Source of the DNA: Colletotrichum lupini
Taxonomy: Eukaryota; Ascomycota; Sordariomycetes; Glomerellales; Glomerellaceae
Assembly: GCF_023278565.1 (NCBI RefSeq)
Contig: NC_064672.1
Span: 2,914,001-2,978,000, forward strand
Direction: 5' to 3'
DNA: 64,000 nt
The notes under the pieces are model-generated. The model ran no database searches and was not told the origin of the DNA. It was given only the letters and a program-made list of their open reading frames with translations. Positions 1 through 10,300 of the stretch are shown piece after piece (position 1 is the first letter of the stretch; each line of letters opens with the position of its first letter). The position numbers were made by a program, and so were the translations under genes.

Positions 1-1187
1 TGTGTACGCTGGCGAAGGATCGCGATTGTGAGGGTCTGGAGGTGGCGAGCCTCGATGTGCGCGCGACGGCGCGGAGGGCCGTCCTCGTTGCTCTGTACGA
101 TGACATTGTGGCGAAAGATTTAATGTGTTTGGTGGCCGTCGGGGTCTCTCCGATCCGATGATTCGTCGCTATCGTCGTTGTTGACCGAATATACAATGTC
201 GAGGGCGAAGGTTTTTGGTCGTCCAAGAGTGAGGAGAAAAGTCGTAAATGTTGTGGGAAGATGTATTGTCGAAAATGTTGATTATTCAGACGTATCCGTA
301 CAAATTTACCAAACCTCACACCTCGGCATTACATCCGGTGACGGAACCTTTGAATTTTGACAGCAGGCAAATTACAGCGCGAGGAAAAAGGTTGACAAAA
401 CTGGAAAGAGCTTTCCACTTTTTTTGCACATGTCTCTCAATTCCGAGGCGTTGCATTACCAATCATCGAAGCTCTCTGCGGGAATTGGTCAGTTTTGGGC
501 CCTGTCCTTTCTTGGGGGGTCAGGGTCAGTGAACGGTGGACGGTGGGCCACTCAGTCAGTGCCAGGGGGGGGTTCGGACAGCTGGAGAAGAATGACGCAG
601 AAAACTGCCACTCATGGAACCCCTCGGGTTGGTCCGTGGAATTCCCGATTTTCCATGAAGTAAATGCTTTTGTGGGGAGCTCGGGGACAGCTAAGGTAAG
701 TTATTTTGGCGGTCAAGGGGGCTGTTCACCGCCCAAGGTTTTGAGGAACCAAGGTATTATGGAGGAAAACGCCCCGCCGGAAAATCGTCAAACGGACAGA
801 CGGCAGAAAAAAGTTTCGAAAAGGAGCCCAAAGCAGAGAAGTCTCTCGCAACCCAACTGGCAGAAAAAAAGGAAAGAAGACAGAAAGGAAAAAAAAAAAG
901 GAACGCGGGGTTATCGTTACTCAAAGCGTCCAACGACGTTATCTCGATCCTTGACCACCTTACATTACCTACCTATCCGTACCCTGAATCGCAAAGGCTT
1001 GTCCTTACCCTTGTCTCTAGGCAGCACTTTATCCGTATTTACTCTTTTTTTTTTTTTCCTTTTCGGAGAGCGAGAGAGCAACCATTGAACATCGACGCAA
1101 CATACCCGACAACGGAGAGCAACTTCCCAGCTAGCAAACGGACACTCTCCCACGACACTCGTTCTTCGCCCAGCGACAACCTCCTCC

Positions 1188-1189
<2 letters not shown>
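1..1189. other. Intergenic / upstream region without a recognised gene
   Basis: I see no reading frame here that resembles a known family. The short open frames have no conserved motif and overlap each other in several frames. From about 840 to 930 the top strand is purine-rich, and 1041-1060 holds a T-run. The part next to the HIT-finger gene is likely its promoter and leader. Confidence 0.5.
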
Positions 1190-1249
<60 letters not shown>

Positions 1250-1291
1250 ACCCCCCCCCCCCCCCCCCCCCCCCCGCCCCCCCCCCCCCCC

Positions 1292-1334
<43 letters not shown>
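1190..1334. repeat. Poly-C homopolymer tract (145 bp)
   Basis: The top strand is C at every position except A at 1250, G at 1276 and A at 1292. The uninterrupted C runs are about 60, 25, 15 and 42 bases. The tract lies 76-221 bp upstream of the HIT-finger start codon, in the promoter or 5' leader. Its complement is a G-run able to form quadruplexes. The true length may differ, because homopolymers are prone to sequencing and assembly error. Confidence 0.9.
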
Positions 1335-1410
1335 TTCCCTTCGCCCTCTCCAGAACCGAGAAACAGTCGACCGAACCGCCGGCTTCCCTACTCCTCCTCC
1401 TCCTCCCAAG

Positions 1411-2524
1411 ATGTCAATCCCAGACGACACCTCCACCATCGCCGCCCCCCCGACATCCCCCAAACGCGCCGCACAAGACGACCTAGCAACCGGACCCGAG
1501 TCCCGACCCCCCGCCGCGAAACGGTCCCGCGCAACGAGCCCCTCGCAACAAGACGACGACGACGACGGCGAGGCAAAGACGAGGGCTACGACGGCGGCGA
1601 TGGCGAATGCGTCACTGACGGCGGGTGAAGGCGAGGGTGAGCCGGGTGACGGTGACGGTTCAGCAGCAGCAGCAGCAGCTCCCACGGCGCAAACGACACA
1701 GACACGACCCGCGGCAGGAGCAGCAGCAGACGAGACGACAACACAGCCTCCCCCGTCCGCGCCAAAGACAAAGATGTGTGGCGTATGCCACGAAAAAGAG
1801 GGAAAATACAAGTGCACGCGCTGCGCATTACCATTGTACGTACTTTTTTCACAATCATGCTCGAGTCTGTTCCATGGCGTTTTCTTCAAAAGTACTCATT
1901 CTTCATTATACGTGGTTTGTTTCTCGTTATATACATTATCTGTACTGACTTGCGGGCTTCCCCTTTCTCCCCTCCAGCTGCTCCGTCCCGTGTAACAAAA
2001 CGCACCGCGAGAACCACCCGCCCGATCCCGAACCGGCGCCGAAACCCGCCTCGGGCGCCATCGAGCCCCCCGCGCCGAGCGGCGGTGCCGCCGCCGCAAG
2101 CGACCCAAGGAACCCCTTCAGCGTCCTCGACGACTCGGACCAGCTCCGGTACCTCTTCCGACGGTACCCGACGCTGCAGGCGCGACTCCTCGAGATCTTC
2201 GCCGCCACGGAGCCGCCGCCGGAACTGCAGTCCACGGGGAGCAGCCTCAACGACATGATGAAGGCGCGGGCTCTGGCGGCCGCGAACCCGAAAAAGGAGC
2301 AGTGGACGCACGACGTCGGGATCCGCAAGGGGAAAGAGGCGCTGCGGAGGGCCAGGGCCGCCGACGGCGAGGACGGCGAGGGCGTGAGGGAGTACGTCGA
2401 GCTCATCAACCACCTCATGTCGCAGGCGAGCGCGGCGGCCGAGGCGGAAGAGGTGATTAGGAAACAGGCGGCTGAGAAGGATGCCGAGCTGATTAGACGC
2501 CTCATGACGGAGGACCGCGGGTGA
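1411..2524 (+). CDS. HIT-type zinc finger protein
   Basis: Two exons, 1411-1835 and 1978-2524, separated by a 142-bp intron (donor GTACGT, acceptor CCAG), give 323 aa. Splicing restores a complete HIT finger at about residues 122-154: CGVC, then YKCTRC, then PFCSVPC and a paired His motif (THRENH). The intron falls inside the finger. The N-terminal ~120 residues are acidic and rich in Ala, Pro and Ser with no fold that I recognise. The C-terminal part is helical and charged (DDSDQLRYLFRRYP, then LINHLMSQ). HIT fingers of this kind occur in assembly factors for box C/D snoRNPs and chromatin-remodelling complexes (Hit1/ZNHIT3, ZNHIT2). The family is clear; which member it is remains inference. 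The ATG at 1411 is the first in frame after the poly-C leader. Confidence 0.85.
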
Positions 2525-2734
2525 GAGGGCGTTTTGTGGTTTTGGATTGGGTTATGGTATGATTAAGGCGGGCGGCCTGCGTGTATTATGCGGCGGCCCT
2601 GTGTTGGGTAAGGCGTACGTATACACGCGTTCGACCGCGAGTGTGCTGCAAAACCGCGCCGTGTATGCATAGACGGTATCGATCATCAGGTAAGGGTCCT
2701 ATTTACTCCCTTGAGAAAAATTTTCTTTCGGAGC

Positions 2735-3832
2735 TCAGTGGTTGACTTTGAATCGCGCAAAGAATCCGCTCTTGGGCGACCTCAAGGCGGTGTCGGACGG
2801 TGGGCTGTTGTCCCGGGAGTGGTTTTCTTCCCGCCCGTGTCTGGTGAGGGCTCCGAGTTTATGCTTCAGAGCCCATATGGAATCCGCCTTGCGCAGCGAC
2901 GGCTTCGTCTTCGGCTGCGGCTGCGCTTCGTCGCTTTGGGTCCAGTCCACGCGGTGCTCATAGGGGTTGTGATCCGCCGCCTCGGGATCATCAAGATGAT
3001 ATGGTGAAGAAGCACCAGATTCAAAGGGGAGGAGAATGTCGCCGGTTGTAGCCCGCCTGGCAGATCTGGTGTGGTCAATCTCACCGGCCCGGCCAACACC
3101 CAGCGGTCCTTCAATGGTGTGTCTGTGGTGGTTACGGTCACGGTGCGCGCGGGAGCTGCCCAGCTCAGCCATTTCCGGAATCTGTTCGTGGGTGATGGGG
3201 GCGCGGTCCTGATGCCTCTCGCGGTGGCCTTGGGCAATCCTGAGGGCCGTCCTCGACAGCTTGCGAACGAGACCCTTGCTGTCCGACGTCTCGGTCGTCG
3301 TTGTGCGCGAGAACTGCGCCGCGGCGAACTGTGGGATGAAGCGGTGCTTGTCACCGTCAGAGCCTTTGCGTTTCGAAGACGAGTCCTTTCCGCCAGACTT
3401 GGAGCTGCGGGTGTCTGCGTCGGACGTCTTGGACTTTGACCTTGCGGAGCTGCCAGAGTCCACTCTCTCCTTGGTTGGCTTTACGGTTGGCTGCGCAGGT
3501 CTGGTGGTGGTGGTGGTGGACTGGCCGGGCTTGAGTGACCCTTGATCGAGATACTCCCTAGCCAAGCTTGCATGCTGTGGGTGACCATCTTGTAGCCCGT
3601 TGAGGGCTGGAGCTGGTGCTGCCGGTTTGGACGGCTCGGTGGCCTCCGCCCTGGCTCTCCTTCTCTTCTCGGCGTGAAGCTTCTGATCGGCAAGGACTTT
3701 GACGAGTTTTTGAGACAGTTCCTCGGGGTCGAAGGGCATCGGCTGCGAGCACCGCTGTCTCGGCCGAGGAGGGGCGATTGGCTTGATGGGCTGAGCTGCC
3801 GCCGCCGTCGGCTGATCACGAGGGTAGCTCAT
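2735..3832 (-). CDS. Uncharacterised basic, Ser/Arg/Lys-rich protein
   Basis: A continuous frame of 365 codons from the ATG at 3832. A second in-frame ATG at 3844 adds four residues. The protein is hydrophilic with no membrane span or signal peptide. It has a helical basic segment near residues 40-60 (FDPEELSQKLVKVL, then EKRRRARAEA), a long Ser/Lys/Thr-rich middle, a short hydrophobic patch (RFIPQFAAAQF), His/Arg-rich stretches, and a compact end with KSGFFARFKVNH. I do not recognise the family. Reading-frame length and the unbiased codon pattern support a real gene. Upstream of 3844 there is a splice-acceptor-like CATTTCAG (exon would begin at 3852), so a leader intron or a longer N terminus is possible. 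It converges with the HIT-finger gene, the stops being 210 bp apart. Confidence 0.65.
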   Translation of the reverse strand: MSYPRDQPTAAAAQPIKPIAPPRPRQRCSQPMPFDPEELSQKLVKVLADQKLHAEKRRRARAEATEPSKPAAPAPALNGLQDGHPQHASLAREYLDQGSLKPGQSTTTTTRPAQPTVKPTKERVDSGSSARSKSKTSDADTRSSKSGGKDSSSKRKGSDGDKHRFIPQFAAAQFSRTTTTETSDSKGLVRKLSRTALRIAQGHRERHQDRAPITHEQIPEMAELGSSRAHRDRNHHRHTIEGPLGVGRAGEIDHTRSARRATTGDILLPFESGASSPYHLDDPEAADHNPYEHRVDWTQSDEAQPQPKTKPSLRKADSIWALKHKLGALTRHGREENHSRDNSPPSDTALRSPKSGFFARFKVNH

Positions 3833-3852
3833 GTTGTATAACATGTTGATCG

Positions 3853-6760
3853 CTGAAATGGAAACTACTCCACCGATACTCGGGATCAAGGTTCCAACTA
3901 GAGATTCGAATCTTTGAAATTCCGGAATGAATGTGAATGACGAGGCTCAGTGCCGAGTTTGTTAGAAAACAAGACGTAGTCGCAAAAAGCGTTTCCGGAC
4001 GGAGGGCGCTTTTTATGTATGAATGGAGATGCTCCAGTGGATAATTGAGTGAACTGAGAGAACGCGGGGGTGGGTTGATCGCCAGAGCAAGTCGGGTCGG
4101 GTAGTTAAGGTTGTTTGTTTCCTGGCAGGGGTAGTAGTCATGTAGGTAACATCCGTTGCCAAAAAAGAGGCTTGCTTTCCTTTGACGTGAACGCCCGGTT
4201 GAGAACGCCCCTGTGGATGAGAGAGAAAAAAGATAGATGAAGAAGGATCTACAGTTGGAAAGTTGAATGACCCTTGGGTTCAACAGCGGTCTCGGGGTGT
4301 CCTGGGGTTATGTATATGTCATACGACCGGGACGTAGGAACCGGACAAGCAAGCAAGCAGCACGCGGGCTCAATCCAAGGCTCAAGCGAGCGAGATGCAC
4401 CACCGTCCGTCTGGACCAAGGCGGGTGAAGTGGGTCGCAGAGCTCTTCTTCCTTTCGCGGTTCCAAGGGTCCTGTCGTCCTGTCGGCGATTGGGAACGTC
4501 CCAGGCGCTGGACCTGCGTTTTTGGGGGCTATTGGTGCGTGCGTGTCGTGCGTGCCGGAGTGCGGCGGTTGGAAGGTGGTGAATAACGTCGGGCAAGGTG
4601 TCTGTGTATGTGTGTGCGTATGTGTGTGATGTGAGGCACGCAAAGGTCGATTAAACAGAGACAAGTAACAGTGACAGAAGAGACAAGAGACAGCAAAATA
4701 AAATAATAAAAAAAGGCGGAAAAGATGCAAGAGAAGATGTCGGCGGTGGTGTGCGTCGCTAGTCCCGCAGGGTCCCAGACAATATGTACCTCACGGGGAC
4801 AAACTTCAGACCTGCCACCAAGCGTGCTATTTCCTCTCTGTGTCTTTCTCTTTTATGCCTCTCCGTATGCGCGCGTGGTGACGGCGAGACAGAGAATGGG
4901 ACGGGAGCCTGGTCTGGCTGAACTCGGACGACGGAGGGTGTGGCTTTTGTGGGTGGTGTCTGGCGCAACAAGGATTTGGAGAGACAACACACTCGACTTT
5001 GCGTGGTGTTTGTGTGTGTGTGTGAGAAATGCGAGGGCGATCTAGCGAAAGACCGAGGAAAGAGATGAGAGACCAGAGAAGGCTGAAGAGACAAGAAAAA
5101 GTGACTGAGAGGGAGAAGTGGTCGGTAGCGAGAAGAGACGGGCTTTGCGAAGGGGGTATGGGAAGGTGAAGAATTAAAAAACCACAAGGGGGGCTTCACG
5201 GATGTCTTGAGAGACACGAGCGTTCCATAGGTTGCATTTTTAGACACCTCTGATGGTATTTAATGGCTTGAGGGACCGACTGGTTCTGGTCATGGTCATG
5301 GCCCGGTGTGGATGGGAATGAATGCATGGGGGTTGGATTGGAGACCATTTGCATCCATTTAGACCAAAGGCAGACAAGTACTCGGAATCTCAGGGGATAC
5401 CATAATTCTTAGTCCATACCGTCAGCATGGAAAAGCATTCTCGAACGGCTTCATGCTTGGAAAGCTTTACTTTGCACTCTCCATTCTGGAGCCTTTCGGG
5501 ATTGCAGTTAAAGCAGGTGGGGTTTGGGAAATACAACCGCCTCCATCACGCATCACGCATCGCGCCGCTTATTTGGCTTCAGGTACTAGGCTTCAAAAGA
5601 TCCCTCGCCTTGCCTCACTGAGCTGTAAGACGGGGAATTGGACCTTTAACCAGCCCACCTCGCCTTACTATCCTCAGTAACCTTACCTGACGGAGACTTG
5701 TACCTTACCTTAAGCGGCGAGGATGGGGACTCGAGGGCCCTGGACACTTCGTTCTCTGAGGGTTGCCCACCTTTTCTTTACGCTTGTCGGCACGCAGCGC
5801 ATGGGACAGACAAGCTATCAAACCTGCATACCACCGCCAGTCTCCTGGACCCATTCTTTCTTTCCTGTACTTCCCCTTCCCTGTCCCTTTCCTTCTCTCG
5901 GCGGCACCAATCAACCCTGCGTCTGAGGTGTTGTATCAACATGTTCAGCGTGACGACCTCCTGCTGTACGAATAGCCGACTTCTCCGTACTAGTCCGATG
6001 TGATTTCATTAGAATATCGGCCCTAGCCTGTGGGCGAGTAAGGGCGCGCATGAACTGGGGTGCCGGGAGACCACCACCACCAGCTAGCCCGAACCATTCC
6101 TTATTCGACCAAGATCGTGACCTGCAAAGAAAATATACCACAAAAAATAAGGTGACAGGGGACTGAAGGGGGAAGAATAAAAATTAAGGTAGCATGGCCG
6201 TGGTGCTTGAGCCTACCTTTTGGATGAACCGGCCGGACAAACGCGGTATGGCTCGACATGTTAGACGCCTTGTTGGTCATCCGAGTTACACTGGACCAGT
6301 GATCGGATGCCGCTTTGGGACTGTCTCCGGGCGTTCGCACGCTTCACCGACACCACACGGAGCCGGCTTCCTCCTCCTTTCTCCTCACTGCTCAAGGCAA
6401 GGACCTCGACCACTTCTTCGGACGTCGGTGGCGCTGTCTGTTCTAAAACCTCGACAGCAATTCACCATCCGACCTCTGTATGAGAGCATGGTCGGAGGGT
6501 AGGACAATGGCCAACATGCCTTGTACATTGTCGCCTGAACATGCTTCTGATGTGTGTCGAAGGGTATAAGCGGGCGTTAGTCACTGTAGGGCAGCCTGTG
6601 GTGCGCTTCTTGCAAATGTCAAGACTGGAGGCTAGAAGCAAGTCTGCTGCGGCAGGGGAAGGGGTAAAGGGGGATGTGACTAGTTCCCTGACAAGCTCGA
6701 TATGCACGGTGGCTCCATGTGCGCCGCACAACCGAGTTGGACGGCGTCGTTTCTGTCTTC
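3853..6760. other. Gene-poor region, left part
   Basis: No convincing coding sequence. The bottom strand of about 4600-5200 is pyrimidine-rich and would be the 5' side of the minus-strand gene at 2735-3832, so part may be promoter or leader. A GT dinucleotide run lies at about 5010-5025. Copies of a TACCTTACC motif occur near 5690-5713. Short open frames here show no family resemblance. Confidence 0.5.
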
Positions 6761-6859
6761 TGATCAAGAGTATGGGTATTCCGCACCCACACGTTGGGTA
6801 TCCCGCACCCATACTAGGCTCGTTCAAGCAAGTAGAGGGCTGCACGTGATTGCACCGCC
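6761..6859 (+). repeat. Left terminal inverted repeat
   Basis: Matches the reverse complement of 7209-7307 over 99 bp with four mismatches. It contains two direct copies of a 16-mer, GGGTATTCCGCACCCA at 6774 and GGGTATCCCGCACCCA at 6796, 22 bp apart. Confidence 0.9.
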
Positions 6860-7208
6860 GCAGCAGCCACTTCTTGCCCGGAGCCACTATTATTCCGGAA
6901 ATTTCTGCGCGTCCCGCCTTGGTCTCCTGCACTTGCCTCTGCTGCACCTTCCTCTGCTGCACCTTCCTCTGCTATAACACTGGCTATACGCGTTTTTCAA
7001 AACGACGACTTCAGAAGTCATGATTTGCTCGGAGGAAATACGTCTCTAGAGCCCATGTTTTGGTATCGGAAAAAGTACCTTTTCTATGTTAAACATAGTT
7101 GGAAAACGAGGTGTTTAGGTAAGGGAAATACGCGTCCATGTACTCCGTACGGATAGAAGCAAAAACAATAGGAAGGCGCGCCTGAAGCGTAACACGTGAC
7201 TGCCGCTT

Positions 7209-7307
7209 GGCGGTGAAATCACGTGCAGCCCACTACTTGCTTGAACGAGCCTAGTATGGGTGCGGGATACCCAACGTGTGGGTGCGGAATACCCCTACTC
7301 CTGATCA
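7209..7307 (-). repeat. Right terminal inverted repeat
   Basis: Inverted copy of 6761-6859, with the same two 16-bp direct repeats in opposite orientation. Confidence 0.9.
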
Positions 7308-10300
7308 ACGGGTTGAGGTTGCTGGTGTCGACTACGGGAGGGTGTGGAGGTGATGCCACGTTCCTTCGGGTCACAGCCCCCCCCCCCCCCCCAGTCTCCC
7401 CCAGCTTTCCAACCCCAGACGAGGGCTGTCACGCTGGGTACGGAGAGATCGACAGACAAGAAGTTCGACCGCGCCATCTGAAGCCTCAAGATATCCCAGC
7501 CATCGAGCATGGTGAGGTTAGCTTTTGGGCTCGCCTATGTCTTGGAACCATCACCAAATCACCGTCAGTAAGCAAGTAAGTCGATGGAGAAAAAGTAAGA
7601 GAAAAGAAATTATCAGAGACAAAGAAGAAGGAAGATCGGCGGCTCTCGGCAGTGAGTGATATCCAGACGGTTAGTGAATAAACGCTGCAGATGCAGACGA
7701 AACCGGAAGACTCGATCCCCCAGGGAGGTTGTTAGACCCAACTGATGACAGAGTCAATCCTATTGGGTATGATCAGCAAATGGTCCGCCAAGCGTCGTCT
7801 TATCTCTTAATACTCCTGCAACACACGCTGGATTCGGCCATGGCGCGATCTCCTGAATAGGCGCACCCAGTGGATAGAACCGCAGCATCTCATCCCGAGA
7901 CTCTAGACTGTTGACTCTGAGTCTGACCAACAGCAATTGTCTCGGTTGGTGGTAACACTGCCTGCTTGCCTTGGTAAGAAATTCTGCTTGCCATCCGAAC
8001 AAACTGAACAGTACGTCAAGAGAGCTTTGTTGCTTTTCTCACTCAGTCCGCCGACTTCACCGTTCTCACCGCAATCCGTATATCGCAAAAAGGCGCGGCT
8101 CCCAGCGCAGCAAGGTCTCTATGCAAAACACGCCATATAAGACTCGGTGAGGTATCGCGAGAGAGAGGTACCGTAGGAATGTGGTTGTCCACTTGTGCAG
8201 CTTGCTGCACGTCTGCATGTCTTGCCCTCGTATCGCCTTCCATGTAACCCTACGCTGGGTTTTACGAAGCCATATCATGCAGCTTGGCGATGCAGCCACG
8301 CATCCATCGAGTGTGTTGCTGGCGGCACCCTGAACTGCCGCGTACGAACCCCACAAGCTGCCCTCCATTCCCTGTATCCGTACGTAGTTGTTAGAGGCAC
8401 ACAAGTCATTCTGCTACGCCATAGCTGCAAGTGTGTGAAATAAAGATTGCTGATCCGGAGTTGACCATTTTGACTTTGCTAACACGCCCAATTCCCTTGT
8501 GTTCTCTCTCGGAGCCGGGCCGGGCCTGATGTGTGGTTTGCGACCTAGACGTAGCCTAACCACCAACGGCGAAATGTCGAGTCCCTCAGCTCGACACGTA
8601 ACCCAACCTCTTCGAATACGTATTGCCGGTCCTCACAAAATTTGTTGAACAAGAGCATGGCATTCCAGCTCATGATGGTTTTGGAATAGCAGCAGCCCGT
8701 ATAACTAAGTGAGGCGGGTACTGTTCGCCAGACGACGCCGTCGTCAAGCCGTGGCTGGCATTTTTCAGTCTATTGAGAAGGCCAATGCCACAATCGGCCC
8801 GCTTATCGACCATGCGGTTCTCCCGCTGCAGACCTGAAAAAGCAAGAAAGAAAAGAAAAAAAGGCCGGCTAGAGCCAGCGCTATTGTGTTGCACTGACTT
8901 GAATTCGAGTTGCTGGCGAGATCGTGAGAACCACAAGTGAAAGCCGCGATATTGTCATCAGCTGATGTTGGATGAGTCCAGGACTTCATGTGGTAGCTTG
9001 GGATATACACTTTGATGGAGGCACTCGTAACTATATCCGTAGCCAAAGCGCAGGAACGTGGCCCAAGACAAGGGTCCTCCAGTGGAGAGATGCCAAGAAC
9101 GCGGCCACAATTTAGTCGACGACGTTATTTCCACTGCGATCCGTGTCAGCGCCGGTTGCCAATCCTTCGTGTCAGAAAGTCGAACGATAAATTGTTTCCA
9201 TCGTGAAACGGAGAAGGATCAAGTAGCGCGATCTGGTGTTTGCAAAGGGGGGTTCATTGGAGCTGAAGACGTCGGTACCATTTCTTCATTATTGCGATAC
9301 TCAGGTAGAAAAGGGCTTGGGACGAGGGATGGCCAGGCAATTTCTCAATGAACCGTGCTCAATTTTTGACAGAAGTTTATTTATTCGAACCAGGCTCCAA
9401 CAGTCCGAGTTGAGGCCGGTGCGTCGTCAAATGTCTAGGGAGGTCGGACACAATGAATGAAGATGCCGCAACCGTACTCCGTACAGAGATACACAATATT
9501 GTTTGTGTCCGCCGTAAAGTGGGCAAGATACCTGATGAAATATCCGTAGATGGAGCAACTTGCATCGCAACCCGGCCTGGTGGAATGTCGAGGCCAGATC
9601 TGCGTGCCAATGCCGACCGAAGATGACCGGCAACCATCCGGGTCCCGAGCTACTGGAACGGCTCAGAGCCATTGCCGGGATCATATTCCTGGAGAAAACA
9701 CCTTGGAATGCCGCTTATTTCGAGACGAAACCTGGAGTCTTTTTTTGGTTCGCTCCAAACATGGTAAAATGTGACTGTTAGTATGTGAAGGAATCAACGA
9801 TGGTGCGTTTCGGGAGCATGGCTTGATGGTGAAAGCAACCCTGCAGAAGCTCGTGGAGCTAAGCTAGGAAGCTTTATTGGCCTGCGGACCACGTGCTGAT
9901 GCGAAATTGCGATGATATGGGCGCCGGAGGATCATGGCACAAGTTGAAGTGCTTTATCTTGAGACATGAATGATGTCTGTACGCGCGCCAGCAGCATTGT
10001 TCTTGACAGAAGCTTGTTGGGCATGAGTTTGGCCCTGCAGGATTGACCCATGGCGAGCTTGTCGCGAACTGGGCATCCGTACGTCATCGGTGAGTTGGTA
10101 TTGGGTTTCGGCGCAAGTGAGTTTGCTGCTGAAAAAGGTAGATTGTCCGGACAAGTGCAGCGTACCTCGTGAGGACAGTGGGAAGAAGCATAGTAGTAGG
10201 TCTTGGTGTACAAAGGGATGTTCATCTGGGGTTCAAGTCCTGAGCTGGTAGAGTTTGCAGACCGCCAGTTGGTGATGTTTGTCGCAATGAGGAAGCTGGA

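Larger units (their letters stand above)
6761..7307. mobile_element. Non-autonomous inverted-repeat element (MITE-like)
   Basis: Two arms, 6761-6859 and 7209-7307, are 99-bp inverted repeats of each other with four mismatches by eye. Both ends carry the palindrome TGATCA, which may be a target-site duplication or the outermost part of the repeat. If it is the duplication, the element proper is 6767-7301. The ~350-bp core has no transposase frame; it contains a short tandem repeat (TTCCTCTGCTGCACC-like units near 6930-6973). Size, perfect pairing potential and lack of coding capacity fit a miniature inverted-repeat transposon. I could not assign a superfamily. Only one of the four mismatches is a transition, so there is no repeat-induced point mutation signature in the arms. 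Confidence 0.8.

Noticed and set aside
1131..1889. Minus-strand open frame translating the poly-C tract as poly-Gly, and plus-strand poly-Pro frame at 1085-1486
   Set aside because: A homopolymer lacks stop codons in every frame. Both frames are by-products of the C tract, and the sense gene starts at 1411.
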